Positions 16,555 to 24,892 of a stretch of 26,290 nt of DNA are shown in pieces. Positions within the stretch are counted from its first letter, which is position 1, and each line of letters starts with the position of its first letter. The stretch is from Terrisporobacter othiniensis (lineage in GTDB: Bacteria > Bacillota > Clostridia > Peptostreptococcales > Peptostreptococcaceae): positions 1-26,290 of the forward strand of contig NZ_JWHR01000016.1 in the NCBI RefSeq assembly GCF_000808015.1. The letters run 5' to 3'. Below the pieces are notes generated by a model, which was given only the letters and a program-made list of their open reading frames with translations, did no database searches and was not told the origin of the DNA. Position numbers and translations under genes: made by a program.

Positions 16555-16566
16555 CTACAAATTTAT

Positions 16567-17094
16567 TTATTGTAAATATATAATAACTATTTCATAGCAT
16601 CTTTTTTTTGTTAGTTTAGTTAAAGTTGAATTATATTGTACTTTTGAAAACTTCATTCCATCAAATTTATCAGCCTCTTCTTTAGCAGTATTTTCGCGGT
16701 ATTCTAACCACTCCAATTGTTTATCTTTAAATTCTTCTAATTCATTTTTATTAAGCTGATCTATTAGTAATTCACAAATCTCACTTAACATATCATCCCA
16801 TTTTGAAAATTTATTTTCTTCTAATTCTATCATTTCTGATGTTGATTCTTCATTGTGTAAGGTATCTGATTGAGTAATACTTTCGTCTAAGTCATCTAAC
16901 TTAGCAAAATATTCATATTTATGTATAGGATTTTCTTCTTTAACTATTACACTATCATTTTCAACAACATTTAATATTCCTGTGCTTTCTATTGTTTTAT
17001 ATTTGCTACATCCTGTAATAAAAAACATAACTACTAGTAACAGCATACTTAACTTTCTTATGTTCATTTTATATTTAATAATTTCTAACTTCAT
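16567..17094 (-). CDS. Lipoprotein with LprI-like (DUF1311) domain
   Basis: The 175-residue protein has a lipoprotein signal: basic start, hydrophobic LSMLLLVVMFFI, then lipobox ITGC with the lipidated Cys at about residue 29. An acidic linker follows (about 30-95). The C-terminal part (about 96-175), with KWDDMLSEICELL, FKDKQLEWLEYRENTA and YNSTLTKLTKKRCYEIV, looks like the lysozyme-inhibitor-LprI-like domain. It should be anchored on the outer face of the membrane. A role in lysozyme or envelope-stress tolerance is family inference only. GGAGAG lies seven bases before the ATG at 17094. It abuts the LysR remnant. Confidence 0.75.
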   Translation of the reverse strand: MKLEIIKYKMNIRKLSMLLLVVMFFITGCSKYKTIESTGILNVVENDSVIVKEENPIHKYEYFAKLDDLDESITQSDTLHNEESTSEMIELEENKFSKWDDMLSEICELLIDQLNKNELEEFKDKQLEWLEYRENTAKEEADKFDGMKFSKVQYNSTLTKLTKKRCYEIVIIYLQ

Positions 17095-17134
17095 ATTTAA
17101 CTCTCCTGCCTTTCGTACTTATAATTCCTTATTA

Positions 17135-17163
17135 AATATACAATCTAATTTAATTAATGTCTA
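17135..17163 (-). promoter_or_regulatory. Possible promoter of the lipoprotein gene
   Basis: TAGACA and TATATT are spaced by 17 bp on the minus strand, about 40 bp before the start codon. A 7-bp perfect inverted repeat (AGTCATG/CATGACT, 17182-17205) lies just upstream. Confidence 0.4.
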
Positions 17164-17226
17164 ATTCTTATTGATTATATCAGTCATGCACAAAAAAACA
17201 TGACTATTATCTTATGCATTATAAAA

Positions 17227-17268
17227 AGCTGCCGTCAACTTTTTATAAATATGCTGACGCCAACTTTT
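17227..17268 (-). terminator. Terminator of the DUF3810 gene, built from an imperfect direct repeat
   Basis: On the minus strand GGCGTCA pairs with TGACGGC (one mismatch), followed by CTTTTTAT. On the plus strand the same bases form two copies of GCTGNCGNCAACTTTT (17229-17244 and 17252-17267). Confidence 0.5.
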
Positions 17269-17272
17269 CATT

Positions 17273-18397
17273 TTAATTAAATCCATATAAGCTGTAATAT
17301 ACTAGTAGTAAATTCACTACTTTTCCATAACTTAGTGTTCCTTCTTCTACACCATTTGCCTTTAGATAATTACTATTCATATTATCTGATACTTCGTTTA
17401 CTTTTCCTTCGTATTGCTTCCAAAATTCCCTGCTATAATTTAGGTCATTAATTACAGATGATGATAATTCTCCATTTAAACTAACTAAAGCATCATAATC
17501 AACTTTTGCTAATGCTGAAGCTGTATACTTAAGCGCTAATATATACCCTGAATATTGAAAATCATAGTCTTCGTTGTTAATACATGCAATATACGCTAAA
17601 AAATTACACTCATCCTCACTTCCATATCCCCTTTGATGTGCCATTTCATGTAATGTTGTAAAAGGAATATAAATATCAGGTACTCCAGTATTTACATTAG
17701 CTTCTCCTGTAAAAGGTGAGTAAATTCCTGTTATACCTGTGTAACATAATAAATTTGAATTTAATATTGGTTTTGCTGGCGCATAACTTCCTCTTTTATT
17801 TAAATTTAAAATACTAACATTTTCATATCCATTATTTGCTCGGTTCAAAACTTCTTTATAGTCAGTATTACACTTCATTACTTTTTGTTCATCTTCCAAA
17901 ACTTCAGCTCTTATATCATTACATTTTTCTATTAAAAACTTATATAAATTTATTAAATCTTCTTTATCATAATCAACATCTTTTATATTTTCATTGTGAC
18001 TTTTATTGTAATCAACAATTAGAGAATCTTTTAAATTCATACGATTATAATTTAATCCCCACAATACCACAAAAAGAAAATAAACTATACCAACTATAGA
18101 TATTATATTTAAAAATGAATTTTTTAAATATGATAAAATATTATTAGGTTTTTTCATAATATAATAAATTGAATATATTAAAAACACTAAAACAGAGAGT
18201 AGTGATATGTAAATTAATATTTCAAATATTGAACAAGGAAAAATACTAAAAATCTTACTCATAATTTTTACAATGTATATGTTAATTCCATTTGAATAAT
18301 ATTTTTCCACCAAACTAGGTATCTTTCCTGCGATTATATTTATCAAAATACTTAGTACAAATAAAGAAATAGATATAATTCTAAATTTTTTAATCAA
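17273..18397 (-). CDS. DUF3810 membrane protein with HExxH-like motif
   Basis: This protein of about 374 residues has three N-terminal membrane segments (roughly 5-25, 55-75, 95-115) and then a soluble domain with FTTLHEMAHQRGYGSEDECN, the hallmark of DUF3810. The HEMAH stretch resembles the HExxH zinc-binding motif of metallopeptidases, and a downstream glutamate (SEDE) could be a third ligand. Peptidase activity has not been shown as far as I know. I favour the TTG at 18397, since AGGTGG lies five bases upstream; the GTG codons at 18406 and 18403 overlap that site. It is monocistronic, with its own candidate promoter and terminator. Confidence 0.8.
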   Translation of the reverse strand: MIKKFRIISISLFVLSILINIIAGKIPSLVEKYYSNGINIYIVKIMSKIFSIFPCSIFEILIYISLLSVLVFLIYSIYYIMKKPNNILSYLKNSFLNIISIVGIVYFLFVVLWGLNYNRMNLKDSLIVDYNKSHNENIKDVDYDKEDLINLYKFLIEKCNDIRAEVLEDEQKVMKCNTDYKEVLNRANNGYENVSILNLNKRGSYAPAKPILNSNLLCYTGITGIYSPFTGEANVNTGVPDIYIPFTTLHEMAHQRGYGSEDECNFLAYIACINNEDYDFQYSGYILALKYTASALAKVDYDALVSLNGELSSSVINDLNYSREFWKQYEGKVNEVSDNMNSNYLKANGVEEGTLSYGKVVNLLLVYYSLYGFN

Positions 18398-18425
18398 AAT
18401 CACCACCTTTATTACTAATAATTAT

Positions 18426-18455
18426 ATTATAAGTTTTTTTTATTAATATAGTAAA
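18426..18455 (-). promoter_or_regulatory. Possible promoter of the DUF3810 gene
   Basis: TTTACT (18455-18450) and a perfect TATAAT (18431-18426) are separated by 18 bp on the minus strand, about 30 bp before the proposed start. Confidence 0.5.
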
Positions 18456-18540
18456 CAAAAAAGAGCTATAGAGATAGTGGGTAGCATAATAATAGATAGT
18501 GTTATAATTATTCAGTAGTTTTATTTTTAGCAAATCACTT

Positions 18541-20169
18541 CTAAGCTTTTATATGTTTCTTCCACATAATAAATGTTATAATTATTAAAATCACTCCATA
18601 TGCTATTAATGCATATATATTAAATAGTAAAAGATAATTTATTCCTACTGCTACACCTAAAATAATCATCCCTAATAAAGTATTAATTATGTTCTGACTT
18701 TTGTTAACCTGTCCGAACTTAATAGTAAATGGTAAACTATTTTTTCCTATTATATGTTCAATGACTATGAAAAGTAATAAAAATACAAAAGCAATAATTA
18801 AAATAGGCACTACTTTAACTCCAAAAATTAAGATAAAAATTATACTTTCAAATAAGTATAGTGGCAATAATAAGTTTGCTAAAAGAGCTTTATATGCGCC
18901 TTTGTATATATTAGATTTATCACTTATAAATGTTGCATCATAAATCCATGCTGCCTTATAGTTATTTGAATATTGCAGTGTTATTAATAAAGTTGGAACC
19001 ATAAATATAAACCAATAGATATTTAATGACATATGTAAAGATATATTCTTTATTTCACTTATAAAATCCATTGAAAACATAAATATAAATAGTAATGGAA
19101 ATACCATATCAAAACCTAAGCTAGGATATGTCATCAATTTAAATTCTCTTTCTCTTTTTATTATAGAAGTTGAAAGATCATAAGCTGCTTTTTCTTCATT
19201 ACTTCTACACATACATCTTCCAATTTTATAAAATACCCTATTTTTCTTTTCTTTTTCATTATCATTGGCAATATTTAATTTAGAAAGAGAATCTTCAAAC
19301 TTAGACGTATTATTTATATATAGACTAATTGCTATAATTGGAACAAGAAAGGCTAATACAATAAGAGCTATTATTATTTTATTAATTTCCCCACCATCAA
19401 CTGCATATAAAGGTGATGCGAACCACATTGGCGGAAAAAACAAGTTCCATATCTTACTTTCATATATTATATTTAAATCAACTATATCAAACATTCGCCC
19501 TAATAACTGATAACTTATGGTCATTATTATTGTTAATCCTATTTGCACAAAATTGATTATATCTTTAACTTTTTCTCCATCAAAAAACTTTAAAATCAAC
19601 AGGTATAATAATGCTGTTATTACAATCATAAATATATCTATTATTATTAATTCTAATATAAAAAGAATTCCTATTAAAACTCCTGATTTAAACATTCCTA
19701 TTATTGTAAGCCATGATAATGCCAATGAAGTTAGGAAGATATAATAACATATGTGAGTTAGTTTAGCTGCATTAATTGTTTTATTATCAATGCCCTTAGT
19801 TCCTATTACATTTTTATCCCTCATATCTAAAAGAACACTTGAAAAATCCGATATAAATATAGTTAATATAAAAAACATAAACATCCCAAAAACTAGAGAA
19901 TATGTATACATCTTATTAAATGAAAATAGTGTTATTATTCCAATAAAAATCCCCATTATTCCATACATAATTAATGCTTTATTAAACGAATTTTTACTTT
20001 CATCACTTTCATCTTCCTTGCTAGAATTTTGCATAACAGTAGATGTTCTTCTACTATCAAGAGTTAATTTCATACTTAAAATTAGCCTCATTTTTTCATA
20101 ATCTACACCAACTTTAGTATATATCCCCTTAAATTTATCTAAAATATTTAAAAATTTATATTCTTTCAT
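18541..20169 (-). CDS. ABC transporter permease, multi-spanning
   Basis: The 542-residue protein is highly hydrophobic, with about a dozen predicted membrane segments beginning near residue 70 (MYGIMGIFIGIITLFSF). Two cytoplasmic stretches stand out: a polar region before the first helix, and one around residues 290-340 (LSKLNIANDNEKEKKNRVF). I see no enzymatic motif. It directly follows an ABC ATPase gene, so it is inferred to be the exporter's membrane part. The ATG at 20169 is favoured because AGGTGA, overlapping the ATPase stop, lies six bases upstream; a GTG at 20178 adds three residues but has no free ribosome binding site. The substrate is unknown. Confidence 0.8.
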   Translation of the reverse strand: MKEYKFLNILDKFKGIYTKVGVDYEKMRLILSMKLTLDSRRTSTVMQNSSKEDESDESKNSFNKALIMYGIMGIFIGIITLFSFNKMYTYSLVFGMFMFFILTIFISDFSSVLLDMRDKNVIGTKGIDNKTINAAKLTHICYYIFLTSLALSWLTIIGMFKSGVLIGILFILELIIIDIFMIVITALLYLLILKFFDGEKVKDIINFVQIGLTIIMTISYQLLGRMFDIVDLNIIYESKIWNLFFPPMWFASPLYAVDGGEINKIIIALIVLAFLVPIIAISLYINNTSKFEDSLSKLNIANDNEKEKKNRVFYKIGRCMCRSNEEKAAYDLSTSIIKREREFKLMTYPSLGFDMVFPLLFIFMFSMDFISEIKNISLHMSLNIYWFIFMVPTLLITLQYSNNYKAAWIYDATFISDKSNIYKGAYKALLANLLLPLYLFESIIFILIFGVKVVPILIIAFVFLLLFIVIEHIIGKNSLPFTIKFGQVNKSQNIINTLLGMIILGVAVGINYLLLFNIYALIAYGVILIIITFIMWKKHIKA

Positions 20170-20178
20170 ATTATTCAC

Positions 20179-20952
20179 CTACTTAATTACACTAGAAATT
20201 CTATCAGCAATTTCTTTGTGATTATTAAACCCTGTTATTTCATTAAATATTTCTTCTAATGAACCTTCTTTAGAATTTTCTTTAAGTTCATCAAAACTTC
20301 CATCAGCAACTATTTTTCCATCATTAAGTAACACTATTCTATGGCTTATCTTCTCTACTACATCCATGATATGTGATGAATAAAAAATAGTTTTTCCTTC
20401 TCCTGCAAATATTTCAAGTAATTCTTTAACTATCATTACAGAATTAGCATCTAATCCACTTAGGGGTTCATCTAAAAATAATATTTCCGGATTATGAATA
20501 ATACTGGAAATAAGTATTAATTTTTGTCTCATTCCTTTTGAAAATGTTGATATTCTTGTGTTTAAGTAATCGTATATTCCAAATAATTTCATAAGTTCTT
20601 TTCCTTTTATTGTTAATGTTTCCACATCCAAATCATATAATTGACCAATGAAATTCAAATATTCTATTGCAGTTAAACTTTCATATACTTCCGATACTTC
20701 TGGCACATATCCTATTTTCTTTTTATATTCACCTTTTGTATCTTCAATACTTTTATTAAAAATTATTACATCTCCTTCATATCCATCTACTATGCCTAAC
20801 ATAATTTTTACAGTTGTACTTTTTCCTGCACCATTGGCACCAATATATCCAATAATCTCTCCTCTTTTTACTTTGAGATCAACCCCTTTTAATACTTCCT
20901 TTCCTCCGAAACTCTTTTTTAAACCCTTTAATTCCAATATTATTTCATCCAT
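20179..20952 (-). CDS. ABC transporter ATP-binding protein (ABC-2 exporter type)
   Basis: The 257-residue ATPase has Walker A GANGAGKST (about residues 37-45), signature TFSKGMRQKLILISSI, Walker B EILFLDEPLSGLD and the switch histidine in IFYSSHIMD. The SKGMRQK form of the signature is typical of the ABC-2 or antibiotic-exporter subfamily rather than importers. The ATG at 20952 follows an AAGGGGG site. It forms a two-gene operon with the permease, whose start lies within ten bases of its stop. No sensor or regulator gene is adjacent, unlike the BceRSAB block. The substrate is unknown. Confidence 0.9.
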   Translation of the reverse strand: MDEIILELKGLKKSFGGKEVLKGVDLKVKRGEIIGYIGANGAGKSTTVKIMLGIVDGYEGDVIIFNKSIEDTKGEYKKKIGYVPEVSEVYESLTAIEYLNFIGQLYDLDVETLTIKGKELMKLFGIYDYLNTRISTFSKGMRQKLILISSIIHNPEILFLDEPLSGLDANSVMIVKELLEIFAGEGKTIFYSSHIMDVVEKISHRIVLLNDGKIVADGSFDELKENSKEGSLEEIFNEITGFNNHKEIADRISSVIK

Positions 20953-21087
20953 AACCTCATCCCCCTTCTTTCATAAACTTATCAAAAATCTTTAGCAATA
21001 TCATAAGTTCACATTCCAATAAATACCATTCTAACAGTCACTAATTATTTTATAAGACTTAGACCTGCCAGTCTACAACTTATATAA

Positions 21088-21127
21088 ATAAAAAAGTACC
21101 TTACATAATTGTAAGATACTTTTTTAT
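21088..21127. terminator. Bidirectional terminator
   Basis: AAAAAGTACCTTACA (21091-21105) and TGTAAGATACTTTTT (21110-21124) form a stem of about 14 bp with one mismatch, with T-runs on both strands. It ends the minus-strand sulfite-reductase operon. Confidence 0.85.
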
Positions 21128-21137
21128 TTATATTCTA

Positions 21138-22091
21138 TTAGCAAGTAGCTCCTCCAACTAAGTGAAGGTCTGCATTTATTATTTCTTCTTTTCTCTCAAG
21201 TAAATCATTTGCTAATAATTGTTTTTCCACATTTTCAAAACCTAAACGTTCTATAGTGTTGGCAAAACGCTCCCCTGTTTTTCCTTGTTCCCTATATAAT
21301 AATATGGCTTTTTCTATTATATCTAAGGCTTCTTCCTTGCTAGTAAATACCTTATTTAAAGCTATACCATGATTTATTTTTTTACCCCATCTACCACCAA
21401 TATAGATTTTATATCCATATGTTCCGTCTTCAATCGCATCAAATGGACATGCTCCTACACAACGGCCACAATGATTGCATAGCTCTTCATCTATTTCTAA
21501 TATATCATCCACAACTTTGCATGCATTTATTGGGCATAATTTCTCTATAGCACATTTTTTACATCCATTACAAGAGTCTTCATCAAAATTTGGTATATAT
21601 TGTCCTATTATTCCCAAGTCATTTAAATCTGGTTTTACACAGTTATTTGGACATCCACCTGTTGCTATTTTAAATTTATGAGGAAGCTTTACACCTGAAT
21701 ATCCTTTATAAAATCTTTCATGAATTTCTTCTGATAGTTCAAATGTATCTATTAAACCATATTGGCAAGTAGTTCCCTTACATGATACAACTGGACGTAC
21801 TTTTGAGCCTGTTCCTCCAGTTTCAAGACCTTCTTTTGCTATATATGCTCTAAAATCTTCAATTTTTTCATATGGTATGCCTTGTATTTCCACTGTAAGA
21901 CGAGTTGTAAATGTTACTATTCCGTTACCAAATAACTCAGCTGCTTCTCCTATACATTTTTGTTGTGTTGCTGTTATTTTTCCATTTACAGTTATTACCC
22001 TTGCAGAAAAATTATCAGTACCCTTATTACTTAAAAAACCTAAAGCCTTTACTCTTTTTTCATCTTCCTTACTAATTGTCAATGTTGCCAT
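21138..22091 (-). CDS. Small siroheme/4Fe-4S sulfite or nitrite reductase with ferredoxin domain
   Basis: The 317-residue protein has the sulfite/nitrite-reductase half-fold at 1-100, then the cysteines that hold the siroheme-coupled cluster: C104 and C109 (SCKGTTCQYG) and C147 and C151 (TGGCPNNC). A two-cluster ferredoxin insert follows, with CNGCKKC...CP (174-187) and CNHCGRCVGACP (205-216), and then the reductase C-terminal part (IYIGGRWGKK). This order is that of AsrC-like and related small reductases that reduce sulfite, or possibly nitrite. It is cytoplasmic. The start ATG at 22091 follows AAAGGGGG, and a 22-bp gap links it to the upstream flavoprotein gene. AsrA and AsrB electron-transfer partners are absent here, so electrons may come from the neighbouring flavoprotein or from ferredoxin (inference). 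Choice of sulfite over nitrite rests on the neighbour. Confidence 0.85.
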   Translation of the reverse strand: MATLTISKEDEKRVKALGFLSNKGTDNFSARVITVNGKITATQQKCIGEAAELFGNGIVTFTTRLTVEIQGIPYEKIEDFRAYIAKEGLETGGTGSKVRPVVSCKGTTCQYGLIDTFELSEEIHERFYKGYSGVKLPHKFKIATGGCPNNCVKPDLNDLGIIGQYIPNFDEDSCNGCKKCAIEKLCPINACKVVDDILEIDEELCNHCGRCVGACPFDAIEDGTYGYKIYIGGRWGKKINHGIALNKVFTSKEEALDIIEKAILLYREQGKTGERFANTIERLGFENVEKQLLANDLLERKEEIINADLHLVGGATC

Positions 22092-22113
22092 TGTTTTTCC
22101 CCCTTTTTAATAA

Positions 22114-23748
22114 TTATTCTTCATCTTCCTCTATTTCATTGAAAGTCAATCCACCTTCAAGAACTTTTGTGTTACTATATCCATAGAACTTTAAACGATT
22201 TTGTAACATATATGCGCGTTTACCTTTTGCACATATCAGTAATAATCTTTCATTAGTATCGTATTCTGGAAGTACACCTTCCACCTTTGTTAAGTCTATA
22301 TATGGAGCAGTTTTTAAAGTTGGCAATATGGATGCATCAATTATTTTATAATCGTTAGCTTTTCCTTCTTTAAATTCTACTGGAGTTATTGTTTCAAACT
22401 CTCCATTTATTTTATTTTGTAATATATTTAATGTGTGAGCAAATGGATGAATTGCTGTAGAAAATGGTGGTGCATAAGCAAAATCCAAGTTTTCTAAATC
22501 ATCTATTGATGCATTTAATGATATAGCTGTAACTGCTATATCAACTATTTTATCTACTTCTCCCTTTCCAAGTACTTGTAGCCCTAGTAATTTCTTTGTA
22601 TCTCTATCAGATATCATTTTAATAATAAAATTACTTGCACCTGGATAATAATGAGCCTTATCATCTACAACAGAGATTACGCTTATAGGATTATATCCAG
22701 CTTCCTTTGCAGCCACTTCTGTAAGCCCTGTTCTTCCTGTATTTAAGTTTGGTAATTTACAAACAGCAGTACCAAGAACACCTTCATAAGATTTATTTTT
22801 TCCTAATATATTTTTAGCAGTAAGACGTCCTTCTATATTAGCAGAAGAACCCATTGGGGACCATTGAGGTGCCTTTGTAATTTTATTTATTACACATGCA
22901 CAGTCTCCTATAGCATAAATATCCTCTATATTTGTTTGCAAGTATTCATCTACTTTTACAGTTTTATTTGGCATAAGTTCTATACCACTATCTTGAAGGA
23001 AATTGGTATTTGCACGAATTCCTATTGAAAGTACAATTGCATCTGCCTTCATAGCACGTCTAGAAGTTTTAACTTTTTCAACTTTATCAGTACCTATAAT
23101 TCCTTCCATTCTTACTCCTGTAGCAGTCATTATTCCATTTTCGGCTAAATGATTTTCTATATATTCGCTCATTTCTTCATCAAACCCTGGAAGTATATGT
23201 TCTGCCATATCTATGACAGAAACTTTCACTCCTTGTTTAGCTAAATTTTCTGCAACTTCCAATCCTATAAATCCAGCTCCTACAACTACAGCTCTTTTAA
23301 TTTCTCCCTGCTCTATTGAATCTCTTAAATTAATTGCATCTTCAGGTGTTCTCATAAAGAAAACTCCTTTTAAGTCTAAACCTTCTACGGGTGGTTTTAT
23401 AGGAGATGCACCACTAGCGATTACTAGTTTGTCATATCCATAATTATATGTTTCTTTGCTTTGTACGTTTACTGCATCCACAGTTTTTTCTTCTGGATTA
23501 ACTTTTATAACTTCCATTTCAGTTAGAACCTTCACTCCTGTTAATTTTTCAAATTTTTGTGGAGTATTTACAATTAATTGTTCTTTTTCTGTGATAACAT
23601 TTCCAACATAGTAAGGAAGGCCACATCCTGCATAAGATATATCTTTCCCCTTAGTAATAATAGTTACGTCTGAACTTCTATCTTCTCGTTTTAACTTTGC
23701 TGCAACTTTAGTCCCTGCTGCAACACCTCCAATAATAAGTACTTTCAC
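22114..23748 (-). CDS. CoA-disulfide/polysulfide reductase-like flavoprotein with rhodanese domain
   Basis: The 544-residue protein has an FAD-binding GG(V)AAG motif at its start, the redox cysteine in DISYAGCGLPYYVG (about C42), an NAD(P)H-binding VVVGAGFIGLEVAENL and the second FAD motif YAIGDCA. It closes with the dimerisation domain of the CoA-disulfide reductase family. The last 90 residues or so are a rhodanese domain with active-site loop LLICAKGKRAYML, whose Cys would carry persulfide. This two-domain layout is known from CoA-dependent NADH polysulfide reductases. I chose the GTG at 23748, since AGGGGG lies nine bases upstream; a TTG three codons earlier is too close to that site. It is the first gene of an operon with the sulfite/nitrite reductase, divergent from a LysR regulator. 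Confidence 0.88.
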   Translation of the reverse strand: MKVLIIGGVAAGTKVAAKLKREDRSSDVTIITKGKDISYAGCGLPYYVGNVITEKEQLIVNTPQKFEKLTGVKVLTEMEVIKVNPEEKTVDAVNVQSKETYNYGYDKLVIASGASPIKPPVEGLDLKGVFFMRTPEDAINLRDSIEQGEIKRAVVVGAGFIGLEVAENLAKQGVKVSVIDMAEHILPGFDEEMSEYIENHLAENGIMTATGVRMEGIIGTDKVEKVKTSRRAMKADAIVLSIGIRANTNFLQDSGIELMPNKTVKVDEYLQTNIEDIYAIGDCACVINKITKAPQWSPMGSSANIEGRLTAKNILGKNKSYEGVLGTAVCKLPNLNTGRTGLTEVAAKEAGYNPISVISVVDDKAHYYPGASNFIIKMISDRDTKKLLGLQVLGKGEVDKIVDIAVTAISLNASIDDLENLDFAYAPPFSTAIHPFAHTLNILQNKINGEFETITPVEFKEGKANDYKIIDASILPTLKTAPYIDLTKVEGVLPEYDTNERLLLICAKGKRAYMLQNRLKFYGYSNTKVLEGGLTFNEIEEDEE

Positions 23749-23850
23749 ACTTATCAACCCCCTTTTATTTCACATTAAAATTTATATAATTTACATTTTT
23801 TTCCTAATTATTCAATTTTATTGTAGCACTTGTGATATACTATTAAAAGC

Positions 23851-23899
23851 GATATTATCTTATGAAAAACATAGGTAAAACCTATAGATAATCAATATC
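23851..23899. promoter_or_regulatory. Nested dyad in the divergent promoter region (likely LysR-regulator site)
   Basis: ATAGGT-AAA-ACCTAT (23871-23885) is a perfect inverted repeat. It is flanked by ATTATCT/AGATAAT and GATATT/AATATC arms that are roughly symmetric about the same centre. It lies between the sulfur operon and the divergent LysR gene, where such regulators usually bind. Confidence 0.6.
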
Positions 23900-23938
23900 A
23901 ATTAAACATATTTATTAGTAAAATAAGGAGGCTATTTT

Positions 23939-24850
23939 ATGACAATTAGACACTTGCGCATTTTTATAGAAGTTGCAAAAACTGGTAAAATGAGCATAGC
24001 TGCACAGAGATTATTTATATCTCAACCAACAGTAAGTCAAGCTATTCGTGAGTTAGAAGATCACTATAATCGAAAACTTTTCGATAGGCTGTCTAAAAAA
24101 TTATACATAACATCCTTTGGTAAAGAACTCTTCACCTATGCCACACAAATAGTAGAACAGTTTGATAATTTAGAGAAAAAAATGAATGATAATCTTCATA
24201 TAGAGCATTTACGAATAGGTGCTTCTGTAACTGTTGGAACTTGCCTTCTCTCCAAAATAATAAAAGAATTTCATAGTGTGGCTCCTCGAGTAAGTACTTA
24301 TGCTTATGTTAATAATACAGCCATGGTCGAAAGGAAATTATTAAAATCTGAACTAGACATCGCTATTGTAGAGGGGGATATTCATTCTCAAGACTTAGTT
24401 ACAATTCCTGTTATTGATGATTATCTTGTTCTTTTATGCAATAATAATCATCTTCTTCTAAATAAAGAAAAAATAACATTGTATGATTTAGAGAATCAAA
24501 GGTTTGCTATGAGAGAAGATGGTAGTGGTACAAGAGAATTTTTCGAGCAAATTTTACATAAATATAAAATTCATATAAAACTAGCATATGAGGCTAGCTC
24601 AACTGACACTATTAGAAGAGCTATTTTAGATGATAATTGTCTATCTCTTCTATCTATACATACTTTTGAAGAGGATATTATAAATGGTAAAATCCATATA
24701 ATAAAAACTGATCTAAATACATTAAAAAGATCTTTTAAGCTTGTTTATCATAAGGATAAAATAATGACTCCTTCAATAATTACATTAAAAGATATCTTAA
24801 AAAAATATAAGACATCAGATTTTATGAAAAACTTATTAGTAAAAAAATAA
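23939..24850 (+). CDS. LysR-type transcriptional regulator of the divergent sulfur operon
   Basis: The 303-residue protein begins with the LysR winged helix (MTIRHLRIFIEVAK, then SIAAQRLFISQPTVSQAIRELE, about residues 17-40). An effector-binding domain follows from about residue 90 (LRIGASVTVGTCLL), with the GSGTRE motif near residue 200. Length and domains are complete. AAGGAGG lies about ten bases before the ATG. It is divergent from the flavoprotein/sulfite-reductase operon, with a 190-bp gap holding a nested dyad. In this family, that arrangement usually means control of the divergent operon and autoregulation. The effector is unknown; a sulfur or nitrogen metabolite is a reasonable guess from the neighbours. 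Confidence 0.9.
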   Translation: MTIRHLRIFIEVAKTGKMSIAAQRLFISQPTVSQAIRELEDHYNRKLFDRLSKKLYITSFGKELFTYATQIVEQFDNLEKKMNDNLHIEHLRIGASVTVGTCLLSKIIKEFHSVAPRVSTYAYVNNTAMVERKLLKSELDIAIVEGDIHSQDLVTIPVIDDYLVLLCNNNHLLLNKEKITLYDLENQRFAMREDGSGTREFFEQILHKYKIHIKLAYEASSTDTIRRAILDDNCLSLLSIHTFEEDIINGKIHIIKTDLNTLKRSFKLVYHKDKIMTPSIITLKDILKKYKTSDFMKNLLVKK

Positions 24851-24884
24851 GTATAACTATCATCTAAAGTTATACTTATTTTTA
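24847..24884. terminator. Bidirectional terminator between the LysR and YkvI-like genes
   Basis: AAGTATAACT (24849-24858) and AGTTATACTT (24868-24877) form a perfect 10-bp stem with T-runs on the right and A-runs on the left, serving the two convergent genes. Confidence 0.85.
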
Positions 24885-24892
24885 TGTAATTA

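Noticed and set aside
17836..18099. Plus-strand 87-codon frame inside the DUF3810 gene
   Set aside because: It is antisense to a well-supported gene, with leucine- and tyrosine-rich low-complexity sequence and no ribosome binding site.
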